DNA from: Aquificota bacterium
GTDB taxonomy: Bacteria; Aquificota; Aquificia; Aquificales; Aquificaceae
NCBI GenBank assembly: GCA_013153455.1
Contig: JAADEK010000067.1
Location: 1 to 13,273 of the forward strand
Direction of reading: 5' to 3'
DNA: 13,273 bases
This document shows positions 1 to 6,518 of this stretch, piece after piece. A program made the position numbers and the translations under genes. Each line of letters starts with the position of its first letter. Within the stretch, counting starts at the first letter, position 1. The notes under the pieces were generated by a model. The model was not told where the DNA came from. It searched no databases and saw nothing but the letters and a program-made list of their open reading frames with translations.

Positions 1-432
1 GAGCAAAAGCCCGAAGAAAGACAAGAGAGCTTTGAGAGGGAGGTTCCTCAAGAGAGGACGGAATTTGAGCGCGAAGTCCCGTCCTCGGAGGAGAGACTGC
101 CCGAAAGGGAGCCGGAGCTTCCCCAAAGGATTGAAATCCCCGAAAGGGAAGAAATAAATATACCAGAAAGAGAGGAGATACCGAGCGCGGAGGAGCGCTA
201 CGAACCTCCCGAGAGGGTTGAGGTTCCCGAAAGGGAAGAGATAGAAGTTCCGGAGAGGGAAGAAATTGAGAGAGAAGTTCCGGAGCGCGAAGAGATAGAA
301 AGGGAGCCCGAAGTTCCGCAAAGGGAGGAGTATGAAAGGGAAGAATACGAAAGAGAAGAGTATGAGAGAGAAGACTACGAGAGGGAAGATGAGGAGAAAG
401 AAGAGAGGGAATACGAGGAGAGGGATGATTAA
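1..432 (+). CDS. C-terminal part of a Glu/Arg/Pro-rich low-complexity protein (5' end outside window)
   Basis: Frame 1 is open from the first base to the TAA at 430-432, giving 143 residues with no start codon inside, so the gene begins upstream of the window. I count 61 Glu and 23 Arg; Pro, Tyr, Ile and Val make up much of the rest. The middle carries repeats of PEREEI, and the end carries four consecutive Tyr-Glu-Arg-Glu-acidic units. There is no hydrophobic stretch, no cysteine and no recognisable domain. The segment is probably disordered or forms long, charge-patterned helices. Synonymous codons vary between repeat units, which argues for a real protein under selection rather than a spurious reading frame. 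The next gene starts 15 bases downstream, so the two are probably co-transcribed. The function is unknown; such tails occur on envelope, cytoskeletal and nucleic-acid-associated proteins alike, and the missing N-terminal part would decide. Confidence 0.75.
   Translation, partial: EQKPEERQESFEREVPQERTEFEREVPSSEERLPEREPELPQRIEIPEREEINIPEREEIPSAEERYEPPERVEVPEREEIEVPEREEIEREVPEREEIEREPEVPQREEYEREEYEREEYEREDYEREDEEKEEREYEERDD
139..297 (+). repeat. PEREEI hexapeptide-coding repeats
   Basis: Five copies of codons for Pro-Glu-Arg-Glu-Glu-Ile lie at 139-156, 163-180, 226-243, 250-267 and 280-297, separated by short linkers rich in Glu and Val. The copies use different codons for the same residues (for example AGG, AGA and CGC for Arg), so the repeat is conserved at protein level and is old at DNA level. 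Confidence 0.8.
331..390 (+). repeat. Tandem 15-base units coding Tyr-Glu-Arg-Glu-(Glu/Asp)
   Basis: Four consecutive 15-base units at 331-345, 346-360, 361-375 and 376-390 encode Y-E-R-E followed by E, E, D and D. No two units are identical at DNA level because Tyr, Glu and Arg codons alternate, while the peptide is almost invariant. The period of five residues does not match a simple heptad coiled coil. Confidence 0.85.
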
Positions 433-447
433 AATACTAATTACCGC

Positions 448-1224
448 ATGAAAAGGGGAGCTTTGTTGCTCTTTTTTACGATTCTCGGCGTTTCTTTCTC
501 TTTTCAGGACAGCGACCTTGACGGCGTTCCGGACGAGCTTGACAAGTGCCCGAATACACCCTTTTTTACGATAGTTGATGAGCACGGGTGTCCGGTCAAA
601 GAGATACCCGTAAAGAGGAAAAACTGGAAATTATACCTTAAACTCGGTTTTTCTCACGCGAGGGACAACGATTACGAATCAAACTCACTCTCTTACTCTC
701 TCGCTTTCTCCTACAGACGCGTATACCTCTCTTATACAGTAAGGTATTACACCTTTATAAACGGTATAGGGAGCGGTTGGGGAAGCTCAAGCCTATACGC
801 GAGCTACAGAAAATTTTTCAAGAACACCGCCCTCTACGCGGGTCTGAGGCTCTCCCTCCCGACGGGAGACAAGGAGATATCGGGCAGTTACGCAAACATC
901 ACCCCCTCGCTCTTTTTCAACTACTTTAAGGGAAAGTGGGACCTCTCCCTATACGCGGAGAGAACCTTCAGGTCTAATCCCGAGCGCAGGGACACGTGGC
1001 TCTTTTCCGCGGGAGCTGGATACGCGTTTTCACCCGACGTATACGTAAACCTCTCGTTTGATTTCGCGGAAAGCTCCCTGAGACCCGTATACAACAACTA
1101 CCTCAATCTATTCCTTTATTACAACCTAAAGAGATGGCTCTACTTTACGCTGAACCTCAGTAAGGGCTTGAGTCCATACGCGACAGACAGGAGCCTTACC
1201 TTTAAGGTAGGCTTAAGGTTTTAA
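448..1224 (+). CDS. Outer-membrane beta-barrel protein with N-terminal thrombospondin type 3 (calcium-binding) motif
   Basis: The product is 258 residues. It starts with a basic N-terminus and a hydrophobic signal peptide (about residues 2-19). A single thrombospondin type 3 motif follows directly at residues 21-38: Asp21, Asp23, Asp25, Asp29 and Asp32 lie around Gly-Val-Pro, followed by Cys-Pro-Asn-Thr-Pro. Cys34 and Cys48 could form a disulfide. From about residue 55 onward the sequence alternates polar and aromatic residues in short strands rich in Tyr, Phe, Ser and Arg, and it ends in Phe, the usual C-terminal signature for barrel assembly. In OmpA-type proteins this motif normally precedes a peptidoglycan-binding domain; here it precedes the barrel and there is no OmpA C-terminal domain. 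The ATG has only a weak Shine-Dalgarno sequence. The response regulator gene starts two bases after its stop, so it may be regulated or monitored by that system. The barrel assignment rests on pattern, not on a recognised family. Confidence 0.75.
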   Translation: MKRGALLLFFTILGVSFSFQDSDLDGVPDELDKCPNTPFFTIVDEHGCPVKEIPVKRKNWKLYLKLGFSHARDNDYESNSLSYSLAFSYRRVYLSYTVRYYTFINGIGSGWGSSSLYASYRKFFKNTALYAGLRLSLPTGDKEISGSYANITPSLFFNYFKGKWDLSLYAERTFRSNPERRDTWLFSAGAGYAFSPDVYVNLSFDFAESSLRPVYNNYLNLFLYYNLKRWLYFTLNLSKGLSPYATDRSLTFKVGLRF

Positions 1225-1226
1225 TT

Positions 1227-1847
1227 ATGAGCGAGAAGATACTTATCGTTGAGGACGACAAGCTTCTCGCAAACAGTCTAAAGGAGTATCTTGAGGCGAA
1301 CGGCTTCAGGGTTGAGCTCGCATACACTTATGAGGAAGCGCTTGAAAAACTTGAAAAAGGGGGATACACCGCTTACGTCATAGACGTAAACCTCACGGAC
1401 GGGAGCGGTATAAAGCTCATAGAGTATCTAAAGCTTTACGACGACCAGACCCCCGCGCTCATCATAAGCGCGCTCACGGACACCGCGACGATAGCGGAGG
1501 GTTTCAGCGCGGGAGCGGAGGACTACGTAAAGAAACCCTTTGACCCCGAAGAGCTCCTCATCAGACTAAAGGCAAGACTGAAAACCGATAACCTGACTTA
1601 CAAACACATAACCTACAGAGACGGGAGGTTCTTCTCAAACGACAAAGAGATAGAGCTCGGTGAGGTTGAAAGGTGCGTCCTTCTGAAGCTACTGAGGAAC
1701 AGGGGAAAGGTAGTATCAAAGGACTCACTCCTTAGTTGTATGAAGAACCCGTCGCCCACAGGGCTCCGGGTTATCATAAACACACTCAAGAAAAAAACAA
1801 ACCTGAACATAAAAGCGGTAAAAGGACTCGGTTATGTCGTTGATTGA
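1227..1847 (+). CDS. OmpR-family response regulator
   Basis: This is a 206-residue two-domain regulator. The N-terminal receiver (about residues 3-118) has the acidic pair Asp10/Asp11, the phosphoacceptor Asp53 followed by the usual Gly-rich turn, the conserved hydroxyl residue Ser81, and the Lys103-Pro104-Phe105 motif. The C-terminal part (about 125-206) has the layout of a winged-helix DNA-binding domain of the OmpR/PhoB type, ending in the typical Lys-Gly-Leu-Gly-Tyr hairpin, though it is shorter and more divergent than usual. It is therefore expected to be phosphorylated by the kinase encoded immediately downstream and to control transcription. The kinase gene starts within its last codons (14-base overlap), so the two are translationally coupled. 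The target promoters cannot be read from this window; the adjacent outer-membrane protein gene is an obvious candidate by position only. Confidence 0.92.
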   Translation: MSEKILIVEDDKLLANSLKEYLEANGFRVELAYTYEEALEKLEKGGYTAYVIDVNLTDGSGIKLIEYLKLYDDQTPALIISALTDTATIAEGFSAGAEDYVKKPFDPEELLIRLKARLKTDNLTYKHITYRDGRFFSNDKEIELGEVERCVLLKLLRNRGKVVSKDSLLSCMKNPSPTGLRVIINTLKKKTNLNIKAVKGLGYVVD

Positions 1848-2943
1848 GAAGCTCAAGAAACTCCTTCCGAAAAACCGATACGAGAGGGAAGCGATACTGA
1901 AATCCTTCCTTATATTCTTCCTCACCGTTGAGCTACTCGTGGGCGTTATATTCGTCCTCCTCATAAGGATAGAGATTGACCACCTGAAGCACAACGTCTT
2001 TCTTGAACTTGTGAACTACTCTTATACCTTCAAGGGGGAGGAGTTCGGTATAGAGGTCGTTGAAATAAAGAAAGATACACAGTTTTACGTTCTCAAGGAG
2101 GACGAGGAGGGGCTTTACATACTCATACCGGTTCCGGGGGTTGAGACCGATGCGCTGAAGATAATATACCCACGCGAGCGCTTCGCAAAGGACGTCCGGA
2201 ATATACTCCTCCAATACGGGCTTTTGTTTCTCCTTTTCTCCGCTCTAAACGCGCTAGTCTCGCTCGCCCTCGCGCTTTACGCGATAAGACCGCTCAGGCG
2301 CGCGGTTGAGCTAATCTCGGACATCACGAAGGACATAGCCCACGACATGAACACACCCCTCACGAGCCTCCTCATAAACCTAAAAATCCTCAAAAGCAGG
2401 TATAACGACGAGGTCCTTGACAGGATGCAGATGGCTATAAATCAACTCAAATACCTAAGCGAGAACCTGACCCCCCTCACGAAAGAGGTATCCCTTAGCA
2501 CCGAGGAGGTCAACCTCGCGAAGCTCATAAAGGAAACCCTTAGGGATTTCTCATCAATCTACCCCGATATAAAGCTCTACACGGAGTTAAAAGAGGTAAA
2601 GCTACAGGCGGACAGGAGGGTCCTGAAGCGTATCGTTGACAACTTGGTTTCAAACGCCTTTCGGCACAACGTAAAGGAGGGCTGGGTGAGGGTGAGCCTG
2701 AAGGACGGACAGCTCGTGATTGAGAACACCTCAAGACCCCTGAAGAATATTGACAGGATTTTTGAGCGCTTTTACAGGGAGAGCCAGAGGGGGATGGGGC
2801 TGGGGCTTTCGGTCGTAAAGAGGCTCGCGGACGAGATGGGCTGGGAGGTAAAGGCGGAGCAAAGGGACGGTGTGTTTAGGATTAAAATACTTTTCCATGG
2901 AAGAAAGGGCTCAGATAGGTATAGAAGACTTCTTAAAGGTTGA
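1834..2943 (+). CDS. Membrane sensor histidine kinase
   Basis: The 369-residue protein is the partner of the preceding regulator. It has a first membrane segment at about residues 20-44, a periplasmic sensor loop of roughly 75 residues rich in Glu/Asp/Lys, and a second membrane segment at about 124-151. The dimerisation helix has the phosphoacceptor in Ala-His170-Asp-Met-Asn-Thr-Pro-Leu. The ATPase domain shows the N box (Asn270, Asn274), an F box (Phe-Glu-Arg-Phe-Tyr) and a clear G2 box (Gly-Met-Gly-Leu-Gly-Leu-Ser). The first glycine box, normally Asp-x-Gly-x-Gly, is replaced by an Asn-Thr-Ser-Arg-Pro stretch, a variation also found in active kinases. There is little room for a HAMP domain. 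The ATG overlaps the regulator gene, and its own last 47 bases overlap the next gene. The signal sensed is unknown. Confidence 0.92.
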   Translation: MSLIEKLKKLLPKNRYEREAILKSFLIFFLTVELLVGVIFVLLIRIEIDHLKHNVFLELVNYSYTFKGEEFGIEVVEIKKDTQFYVLKEDEEGLYILIPVPGVETDALKIIYPRERFAKDVRNILLQYGLLFLLFSALNALVSLALALYAIRPLRRAVELISDITKDIAHDMNTPLTSLLINLKILKSRYNDEVLDRMQMAINQLKYLSENLTPLTKEVSLSTEEVNLAKLIKETLRDFSSIYPDIKLYTELKEVKLQADRRVLKRIVDNLVSNAFRHNVKEGWVRVSLKDGQLVIENTSRPLKNIDRIFERFYRESQRGMGLGLSVVKRLADEMGWEVKAEQRDGVFRIKILFHGRKGSDRYRRLLKG

Positions 2944-3232
2944 CCTAAGGGTCGCCAAGGTTCTTGAAGCGGAGCCCGTTGAGGGCTCGGAAAAGCTCCT
3001 TAAGCTCAGGCTCTCGCTCGGGGACGAGGAGAGGACAATCGTCGCGGGTATAGCGAAGCACTACGGTCCCGAGGAGCTTGTGGGGAAGAAGATAGTCGTG
3101 GTTGCGAACCTAAAGCCGAGGAAGATATTCGGTATAGAGTCTCAGGGTATGCTCCTCGCCGCGTCGGACGGTGAGAACCTCTCCCTAATCGTTCCGGAGA
3201 GGGACGTGAAGGAAGGGGCTAAGCTCAGTTGA
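2897..3232 (+). CDS. Trbp111-type structure-specific tRNA-binding protein (MetRS C-terminal-like / CsaA family OB fold)
   Basis: From the ATG at 2897 the protein is 111 residues, exactly the length for which Aquifex Trbp111 is named. The whole chain is one OB-fold tRNA-binding domain of the kind found at the C-terminus of many methionyl-tRNA synthetases and in CsaA. It has an N-terminal Asp-Phe-Leu-Lys-Val-Asp-Leu-Arg-Val segment, a central Val-Ala-Gly-Ile-Ala motif, the Val-Val-Ala-Asn-Leu-Lys-Pro strand, and the Ser-Gln-Gly-Met-Leu-Leu-Ala-Ala motif. Family members dimerise and bind the outer corner of tRNA without sequence specificity. A GTG at 2870 would add nine residues, but the ATG start gives the family length. 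It begins inside the kinase gene (47-base overlap) and its stop overlaps the start of scpA. No synthetase domain is present, so it acts in trans. Confidence 0.9.
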   Translation: MEERAQIGIEDFLKVDLRVAKVLEAEPVEGSEKLLKLRLSLGDEERTIVAGIAKHYGPEELVGKKIVVVANLKPRKIFGIESQGMLLAASDGENLSLIVPERDVKEGAKLS

Positions 3233-3846
3233 GATACTTCCACTTTGAGGAAGACCACCCCTTCTCCCTCATACTCCCCCTCATAGAGGAGGGAAAGCTT
3301 GACCCTTGGGAGGTTGATATAGTAGAGCTCGCCAACCTATACATAGAGGAGATAAGGAGGAGGGAGCTTCTTGACCTGCGCGTTCCTGCGCGCGCAATCG
3401 TCGCCGCTTCTTTCCTCCTTCGGAAGAAGGTTGAGGTTCTCTTCCCGAAACCCCCGAGGAAGGTCCAAAGGAGGAAATACACACTGAAAGAGATAGCGGA
3501 TATGCTTGAGGAGGAATACCGCGAGGTTGAGCGCGAGCTTGAGCGCAACGTAAAAGTCCTTAAAAAACACGCGAAGCGTCATAAATCTAATAAAAAGAAA
3601 GAAAAGAAGGGTAAAAGGAGGGAGATTCCCGTCCACGTTTCCCGCTTTGAGGACGTTCTTGAGGAGCTTTGGACACTCTTTAGGGATATGGAGCCCGGAA
3701 AGAGACTCAGCTTCTTTACGTTTCTCAGGAAGCGTGATATAGTCCCTCAGTTTATGGCTCTTTTATACCTTGATTTTGAGAACAAGGTCAGGCTCTCTCA
3801 GGAGGAGCCTTTCGGGGATATAACGGTTGAGGTTCTAAAATCCTAA
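3229..3846 (+). CDS. scpA: Segregation and condensation protein A (ScpA, kleisin subunit of SMC condensin)
   Basis: The 205-residue protein has the ScpA pattern. An N-terminal helical domain (residues 1-75) contains the [10 protein letters not shown] stretch and a conserved helix ending Ala-Ser-Phe-Leu-Leu-Arg-Lys-Lys. The central linker is very Lys-rich (about 111-131), and the C-terminal winged helix (about 135-205) contacts the SMC ATPase head. With ScpB and SMC it forms the bacterial condensin that organises chromosomes. It is shorter than typical ScpA (about 240-280 residues), mainly in the linker. The start is a TTG at 3229 overlapping the preceding TGA; no better start lies further in because the conserved region begins at once. 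The last 12 bases overlap the 3' end of thrC on the other strand. scpB is not in the window. Confidence 0.9.
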   Translation: MRYFHFEEDHPFSLILPLIEEGKLDPWEVDIVELANLYIEEIRRRELLDLRVPARAIVAASFLLRKKVEVLFPKPPRKVQRRKYTLKEIADMLEEEYREVERELERNVKVLKKHAKRHKSNKKKEKKGKRREIPVHVSRFEDVLEELWTLFRDMEPGKRLSFFTFLRKRDIVPQFMALLYLDFENKVRLSQEEPFGDITVEVLKS

Positions 3847-4893
3847 GACCTTTATGACTTGGTCAAGGTTCGGGGGAACGGTTATCGGCTCTTCGCATAC
3901 CTTTATAGCGGTGTCGGGGTCTTTTAGTCCGTTTCCCGTGAGCGTGCAGGTGATTATTTCGTCTCCCCTGAAGAAGCCTTCCCTCACGAGCTTTATGAGT
4001 CCCGCAACGCTCGCAGCGGACGCGGGTTCACAAAAGACTCCCTCCGTTGATGCGACGAGTTTGTAAGCGTAAAGGATTTCGGAGTCGCTTACCGCGTCTA
4101 TCTTGCCACCGCTTTCTTCCGCAGCTTTAAGCGCGGACTTCCAGCTGTAGGGGTTTCCTATCTTTATCGCGGTCGCTATCGTCTGGGGGTTCTTTATGGG
4201 GTAGCCCTTCACGATGGGAGCAGCTCCCTCCGCCTGCCATCCCATCATCTTAGGCAGTTTCGTTATCTTCCCCTCTTCGTAGTAGGTCTTAAAGCCCCTC
4301 CAGTATGCGGTTATGTTCCCCGCGTTCCCGACGGGTATGAAGTGGTAATCGGGTGCGTCACCGAGCGCGTCGCATATCTCAAAAGCTGCGGTCTTTTGTC
4401 CTTCAAGCCTGTAGGGGTTTACCGAGTTTACTATCTCAACGGGGAACATCTCACCTATCTTTCTTACGATGTAAAGGGCGTCGTCAAAGGTTCCCTGAAG
4501 CGCGAGAACCTTCGCGCCGTAAATCATGGCTTGTGATAGTTTGCCTATAGCCACCGCCCCCTTCGGAAGCAGGACAAATGCCTTCAGACCCGCCCTCGCC
4601 GCGTATGCTGCTGCGGACGCGGAGGTGTTTCCGGTGGAGGCGCAGATTACCGCCCTCTTTCCCGCCTCTACCGCCTTTGATATGGCGAGGGTCATACCCC
4701 TGTCCTTGAACGAACCCGTAGGGTTCAGCCCCTCGTATTTTAGGTATATCTTTCCCTTAAAGCCTATGGCTTTGGCGAGGTTGTTCGCTTCTATGAGGGG
4801 GGTGTTCCCCTCGTGGAGGGTTATAATCGGCGTCTTCTCGGATACGGGCAGGTATCTCTTGTAGCGCTCTATTATCCCTCGCCACTCGTTCAT
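3835..4893 (-). CDS. thrC: Threonine synthase (PLP-dependent)
   Basis: The 352-residue enzyme converts O-phosphohomoserine to threonine, the last step of threonine synthesis in the cytoplasm. The chain is collinear with short bacterial threonine synthases. It has Glu-Gly-Asn-Thr-Pro-Leu near residue 28, the cofactor lysine Lys63 in Gly-Ser-Phe-Lys-Asp-Arg-Gly-Met, the phosphate-contacting Ser-Thr-Gly-Asn-Thr-Ser-Ala segment, the Gly-Asn-Ala-Gly-Asn loop holding the PLP phosphate, a Cys-Glu-Pro-Ala-Ser-Ala motif, and the Leu-Thr-Gly-Asn-Gly-Leu-Lys-Asp end. The last motif and the overall length fit threonine synthase better than threonine dehydratase or cysteine synthase. The gene stands alone on its strand, and its 3' end overlaps scpA by 12 bases. 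No Shine-Dalgarno sequence precedes the ATG, but a promoter-like pair lies right against it, which suggests leaderless expression. Confidence 0.95.
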   Translation of the reverse strand: MNEWRGIIERYKRYLPVSEKTPIITLHEGNTPLIEANNLAKAIGFKGKIYLKYEGLNPTGSFKDRGMTLAISKAVEAGKRAVICASTGNTSASAAAYAARAGLKAFVLLPKGAVAIGKLSQAMIYGAKVLALQGTFDDALYIVRKIGEMFPVEIVNSVNPYRLEGQKTAAFEICDALGDAPDYHFIPVGNAGNITAYWRGFKTYYEEGKITKLPKMMGWQAEGAAPIVKGYPIKNPQTIATAIKIGNPYSWKSALKAAEESGGKIDAVSDSEILYAYKLVASTEGVFCEPASAASVAGLIKLVREGFFRGDEIITCTLTGNGLKDPDTAIKVCEEPITVPPNLDQVIKVLGF

Positions 4894-4897
4894 AACT

Positions 4898-4903
4898 TAG
4901 AAT
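4898..4903 (+). promoter_or_regulatory. Weak candidate -10 element for the pspA gene set
   Basis: TAGAAT differs at one position from TATAAT and lies 43 bases before the first gene of the plus-strand block, inside the only intergenic gap there (4894-4946). I see no convincing -35 hexamer at the right distance. The region is A/T-rich compared with its surroundings, as expected for a divergent promoter region. Confidence 0.25.
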
Positions 4904-4927
4904 AAAAATATCACAAACGGGAGTAAA
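4899..4927 (-). promoter_or_regulatory. Candidate promoter for thrC, possibly giving a leaderless mRNA
   Basis: Read on the minus strand, TTTACT (4922-4927) and TATTCT (4899-4904) are separated by exactly 17 bases. The -10-like element ends five bases before the thrC ATG, so transcription would begin at about the start codon. The lack of any Shine-Dalgarno sequence in front of thrC fits this. The evidence is sequence pattern only. Confidence 0.4.
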
Positions 4928-4933
4928 TTAAAG

Positions 4934-4940
4934 AAAGGAG
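4934..4940 (+). promoter_or_regulatory. Shine-Dalgarno sequence of the first gene in the pspA block
   Basis: AAAGGAG lies six bases before the ATG at 4947. It is one of the stronger ribosome binding sites in the window and fixes this start. Confidence 0.75.
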
Positions 4941-4946
4941 CGGGAG

Positions 4947-5348
4947 ATGCCAAAACTTGAGGAGATAAAGCGTATGCTAACGGAGTTGGGTCTGCGCGTT
5001 CGGGAAGAGATACCGGAGGAGAACATACTCATAGCGGAGGACGAGGAGAGGGGTATAAAGAACCTGATAGTTGACCTTGAGGACGACCTTCTGGTTCTTG
5101 AGCACCCGATAGGAAGGGTAAAGCCGGAGCGCTTCGGGTGGTTCCTCGCGAGGAACAGGGAACTGCCCTTCGGCGCCTTTGCACTTGACCCCGAAAGCGG
5201 TATCGTCCTTTGGCGCCAGACGCTAAACCCCGAGACGCTTGACGAGGAAGAGCTTGAGGCGAGCGTTTCCTCCCTTGAGCTGTTTTTTGCGGAGAGGGGC
5301 GAGGAACTGAAGGAAATACTGAAGGAGGCAAGAGATGGGACTTCTTAA
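4947..5348 (+). CDS. Small acidic protein, YbjN / DUF2170-like (tentative), first gene of the pspA block
   Basis: The 133-residue protein is soluble and acidic, with no signal peptide or membrane segment. It begins with a helix (residues 1-16), continues with short strands, and has a central Leu-Pro-Phe-Gly-Ala-Phe-Ala-Leu-Asp segment followed by Gly-Ile-Val-Leu-Trp-Arg-Gln-Thr-Leu. It closes with a long Glu/Leu-rich helix. This layout resembles the YbjN or type III secretion chaperone fold and small DUF2170 proteins. In E. coli the comparable gene yjfI also precedes a pspA-like gene (yjfJ). The match is from memory of the pattern, not a search. The pspA gene starts inside its last codons (14-base overlap), so translation is coupled. 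It may be a chaperone or partner of the PspA protein, which is an inference from context. Confidence 0.7.
   Translation: MPKLEEIKRMLTELGLRVREEIPEENILIAEDEERGIKNLIVDLEDDLLVLEHPIGRVKPERFGWFLARNRELPFGAFALDPESGIVLWRQTLNPETLDEEELEASVSSLELFFAERGEELKEILKEARDGTS
5322..5328 (+). promoter_or_regulatory. Shine-Dalgarno sequence of the pspA gene
   Basis: AAGGAGG lies six bases before the ATG at 5335, within the 3' end of the preceding gene. It is a near-perfect match to the anti-Shine-Dalgarno sequence and suggests high translation of pspA relative to its neighbours, as expected for a protein that assembles into large oligomers. Confidence 0.75.
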
Positions 5349-6009
5349 GAGGCTCGTGAGGATACTGAAGGCTCAAGCTCACGCAACCCTTGACAAGCTT
5401 GAAGACCCCATAAAGATAACCGAGGAAGCGATAAGGGAACTCCAAGAACAGATACAAAAAGCCACGGAAGCCCTCGCTCAAGTAAAGGCAAACCAGATAA
5501 GACTTGAGAGGGAAGCTCACAACGAGCTAATGAGGGCAAAAGCCCTACAAAAGCGCGCGGAGGAGATACTCCTACTCGCGAAAGAGGGGAAAATCCCCCT
5601 TGAGGAAGCGGAAAAGAAGGCTTCCGAACTCCTTGAGGAGGCAACCCTGAGGGAGCAAAACGCGAAGAAACTAAAAGAACAAGCGCAAAAACAAAAGGAA
5701 GCGGAGATAAAGCTCAGGGCAAAGATAGAGGAGCTGAAACTCCAGCTAACGAAAGCCCAAGCGGAGCTAAGGACCCTGAAGGCAAGACTTGAGACCGCAA
5801 GGGCGGTAAAGAAGGTAAACAAACAACTCTCAAAGATAGACCCGACCGAGACGCTTTCCGTCCTTGAGAGGATGAAGGAAAAGGTGGAAGAGGAAGAAGC
5901 CCTCGCACAAGCCTACGAGGAGATAACCCAACCGAGCACAGAAAGGCAAGAACCCCTCGCGAAGGAAAAACTTGAGGAACTAAAAAGGAAGCTCGGTCTT
6001 GGCACATGA
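5335..6009 (+). CDS. pspA: PspA/IM30 (ESCRT-III-like) family membrane-remodelling protein
   Basis: The 224-residue protein is almost entirely helical coiled coil, rich in Ala, Glu, Lys and Leu. It opens with an amphipathic helix (Met-Gly-Leu-Leu-Lys-Arg-Leu) and a conserved region ending Lys-Leu-Glu-Asp-Pro at about residues 19-24, the standard N-terminus of PspA/IM30 proteins. The next helices run without breaks to about residue 165, followed by a shorter region with Glu clusters and a final helix. Family members coat the inner face of the cytoplasmic membrane, form rods or rings, and protect against membrane damage. No pspF, pspB or pspC lies nearby, so the classic regulation of E. coli phage shock is not present here. 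In E. coli the second pspA-like gene, yjfJ, sits in a gene set with a DUF350 gene, much as here. The DUF4178-like gene overlaps its stop by four bases. Confidence 0.9.
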   Translation: MGLLKRLVRILKAQAHATLDKLEDPIKITEEAIRELQEQIQKATEALAQVKANQIRLEREAHNELMRAKALQKRAEEILLLAKEGKIPLEEAEKKASELLEEATLREQNAKKLKEQAQKQKEAEIKLRAKIEELKLQLTKAQAELRTLKARLETARAVKKVNKQLSKIDPTETLSVLERMKEKVEEEEALAQAYEEITQPSTERQEPLAKEKLEELKRKLGLGT

Positions 6010-6518
6010 ACCCCCTCAAGCGCATACGCTCACTCTTCAAGAAGGAAAGAAAGAAGGACGACCCCCTTGAAGCCTTAAAGGAGGGGGACATCGTTGAGCT
6101 TGACGGGGAGAGCTGGGAGGTCGTCGGAACCGCGGTATACGACTGGGGAAGCACAAAGGAAAAGGAGTGGGAACTGCGCTCACCCACAAAAAGGGGCTTC
6201 CTGAGCAAGGAAGAAGGGAAGATATACTTCTTCACCGAGATAGACCCCTCCCGAATAGAGCCCGACCCCCTCTCCCACTACAGGAGACACAAAAAACCCC
6301 CCGAGGAGATAGTTTACGAGGGAAAGCGCTACAGACTCTCCTTCGCGGGAAGGGCGCTCTACAAAAAAGGGGACGAGAGCTACCCGGTCACCGTTTGGGA
6401 GTTCAAAAACGAGGAAGGCGAGATTATAGACGTTGAGATATGGGGAGACTACGAAGCGGAGGCGTATAAAGGAAGAGAGCTACAAGAATGGGAAATCTTC
6501 TCCGTATTTCATACATAG
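6006..6518 (+). CDS. DUF4178-like protein
   Basis: The 170-residue soluble protein has a basic, possibly membrane-touching N-terminus (residues 1-17, with Lys/Arg clusters and Phe/Leu). Two related beta-rich halves follow. The first (about 24-80) starts Leu-Lys-Glu-Gly-Asp-Ile-Val-Glu-Leu and contains Trp-Glu-Val-Val-Gly-Thr-Ala and a Trp-Glu-Leu strand. The second (about 95-170) contains Tyr-Glu-Gly-Lys-Arg-Tyr, a Val-Trp-Glu-Phe strand and a Val-Glu-Ile-Trp-Gly-Asp segment. This is the pattern of DUF4178 proteins, which often lie beside DUF350 and spermidine-synthase-like genes. The function of the family is unknown to me. The ATG overlaps the pspA stop as ATGA; the next gene starts 31 bases before its end. 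It may be an adaptor between PspA and membrane parts, which is a guess from context. Confidence 0.7.
   Translation: MNPLKRIRSLFKKERKKDDPLEALKEGDIVELDGESWEVVGTAVYDWGSTKEKEWELRSPTKRGFLSKEEGKIYFFTEIDPSRIEPDPLSHYRRHKKPPEEIVYEGKRYRLSFAGRALYKKGDESYPVTVWEFKNEEGEIIDVEIWGDYEAEAYKGRELQEWEIFSVFHT

Noticed and set aside
139..390. CRISPR-like or satellite DNA repeats
   Set aside because: The units are conserved as peptide, not as DNA, lack uniform spacers, and stay in one open frame.
2870..2896. GTG start giving nine extra residues to the Trbp111-type protein
   Set aside because: The ATG at 2897 gives exactly 111 residues, the length of the Aquifex protein, and the extra residues are just the kinase tail read in another frame.
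2897..3232. Remnant of a split methionyl-tRNA synthetase gene
   Set aside because: The domain is complete, starts and stops cleanly, and matches the free-standing Trbp111 length; no synthetase sequence lies next to it.
4526..4864. Open frame of 112 codons on the plus strand within thrC
   Set aside because: It lies antisense to conserved threonine synthase motifs and its product has no recognisable features.
5029..5520. Long open frame on the minus strand opposite the first genes of the pspA block
   Set aside because: Its product is rich in Arg, Ser, Pro and Gln with no domain, and the plus strand carries well-coupled genes with strong ribosome binding sites. It is a shadow of high-Glu/Leu coding sequence.
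5714..6235. Long open frame on the minus strand opposite pspA and the DUF4178-like gene
   Set aside because: It spans two plus-strand genes in different frames and codes for a Ser/Leu/Phe/Arg-rich sequence typical of antisense frames; no family resemblance.
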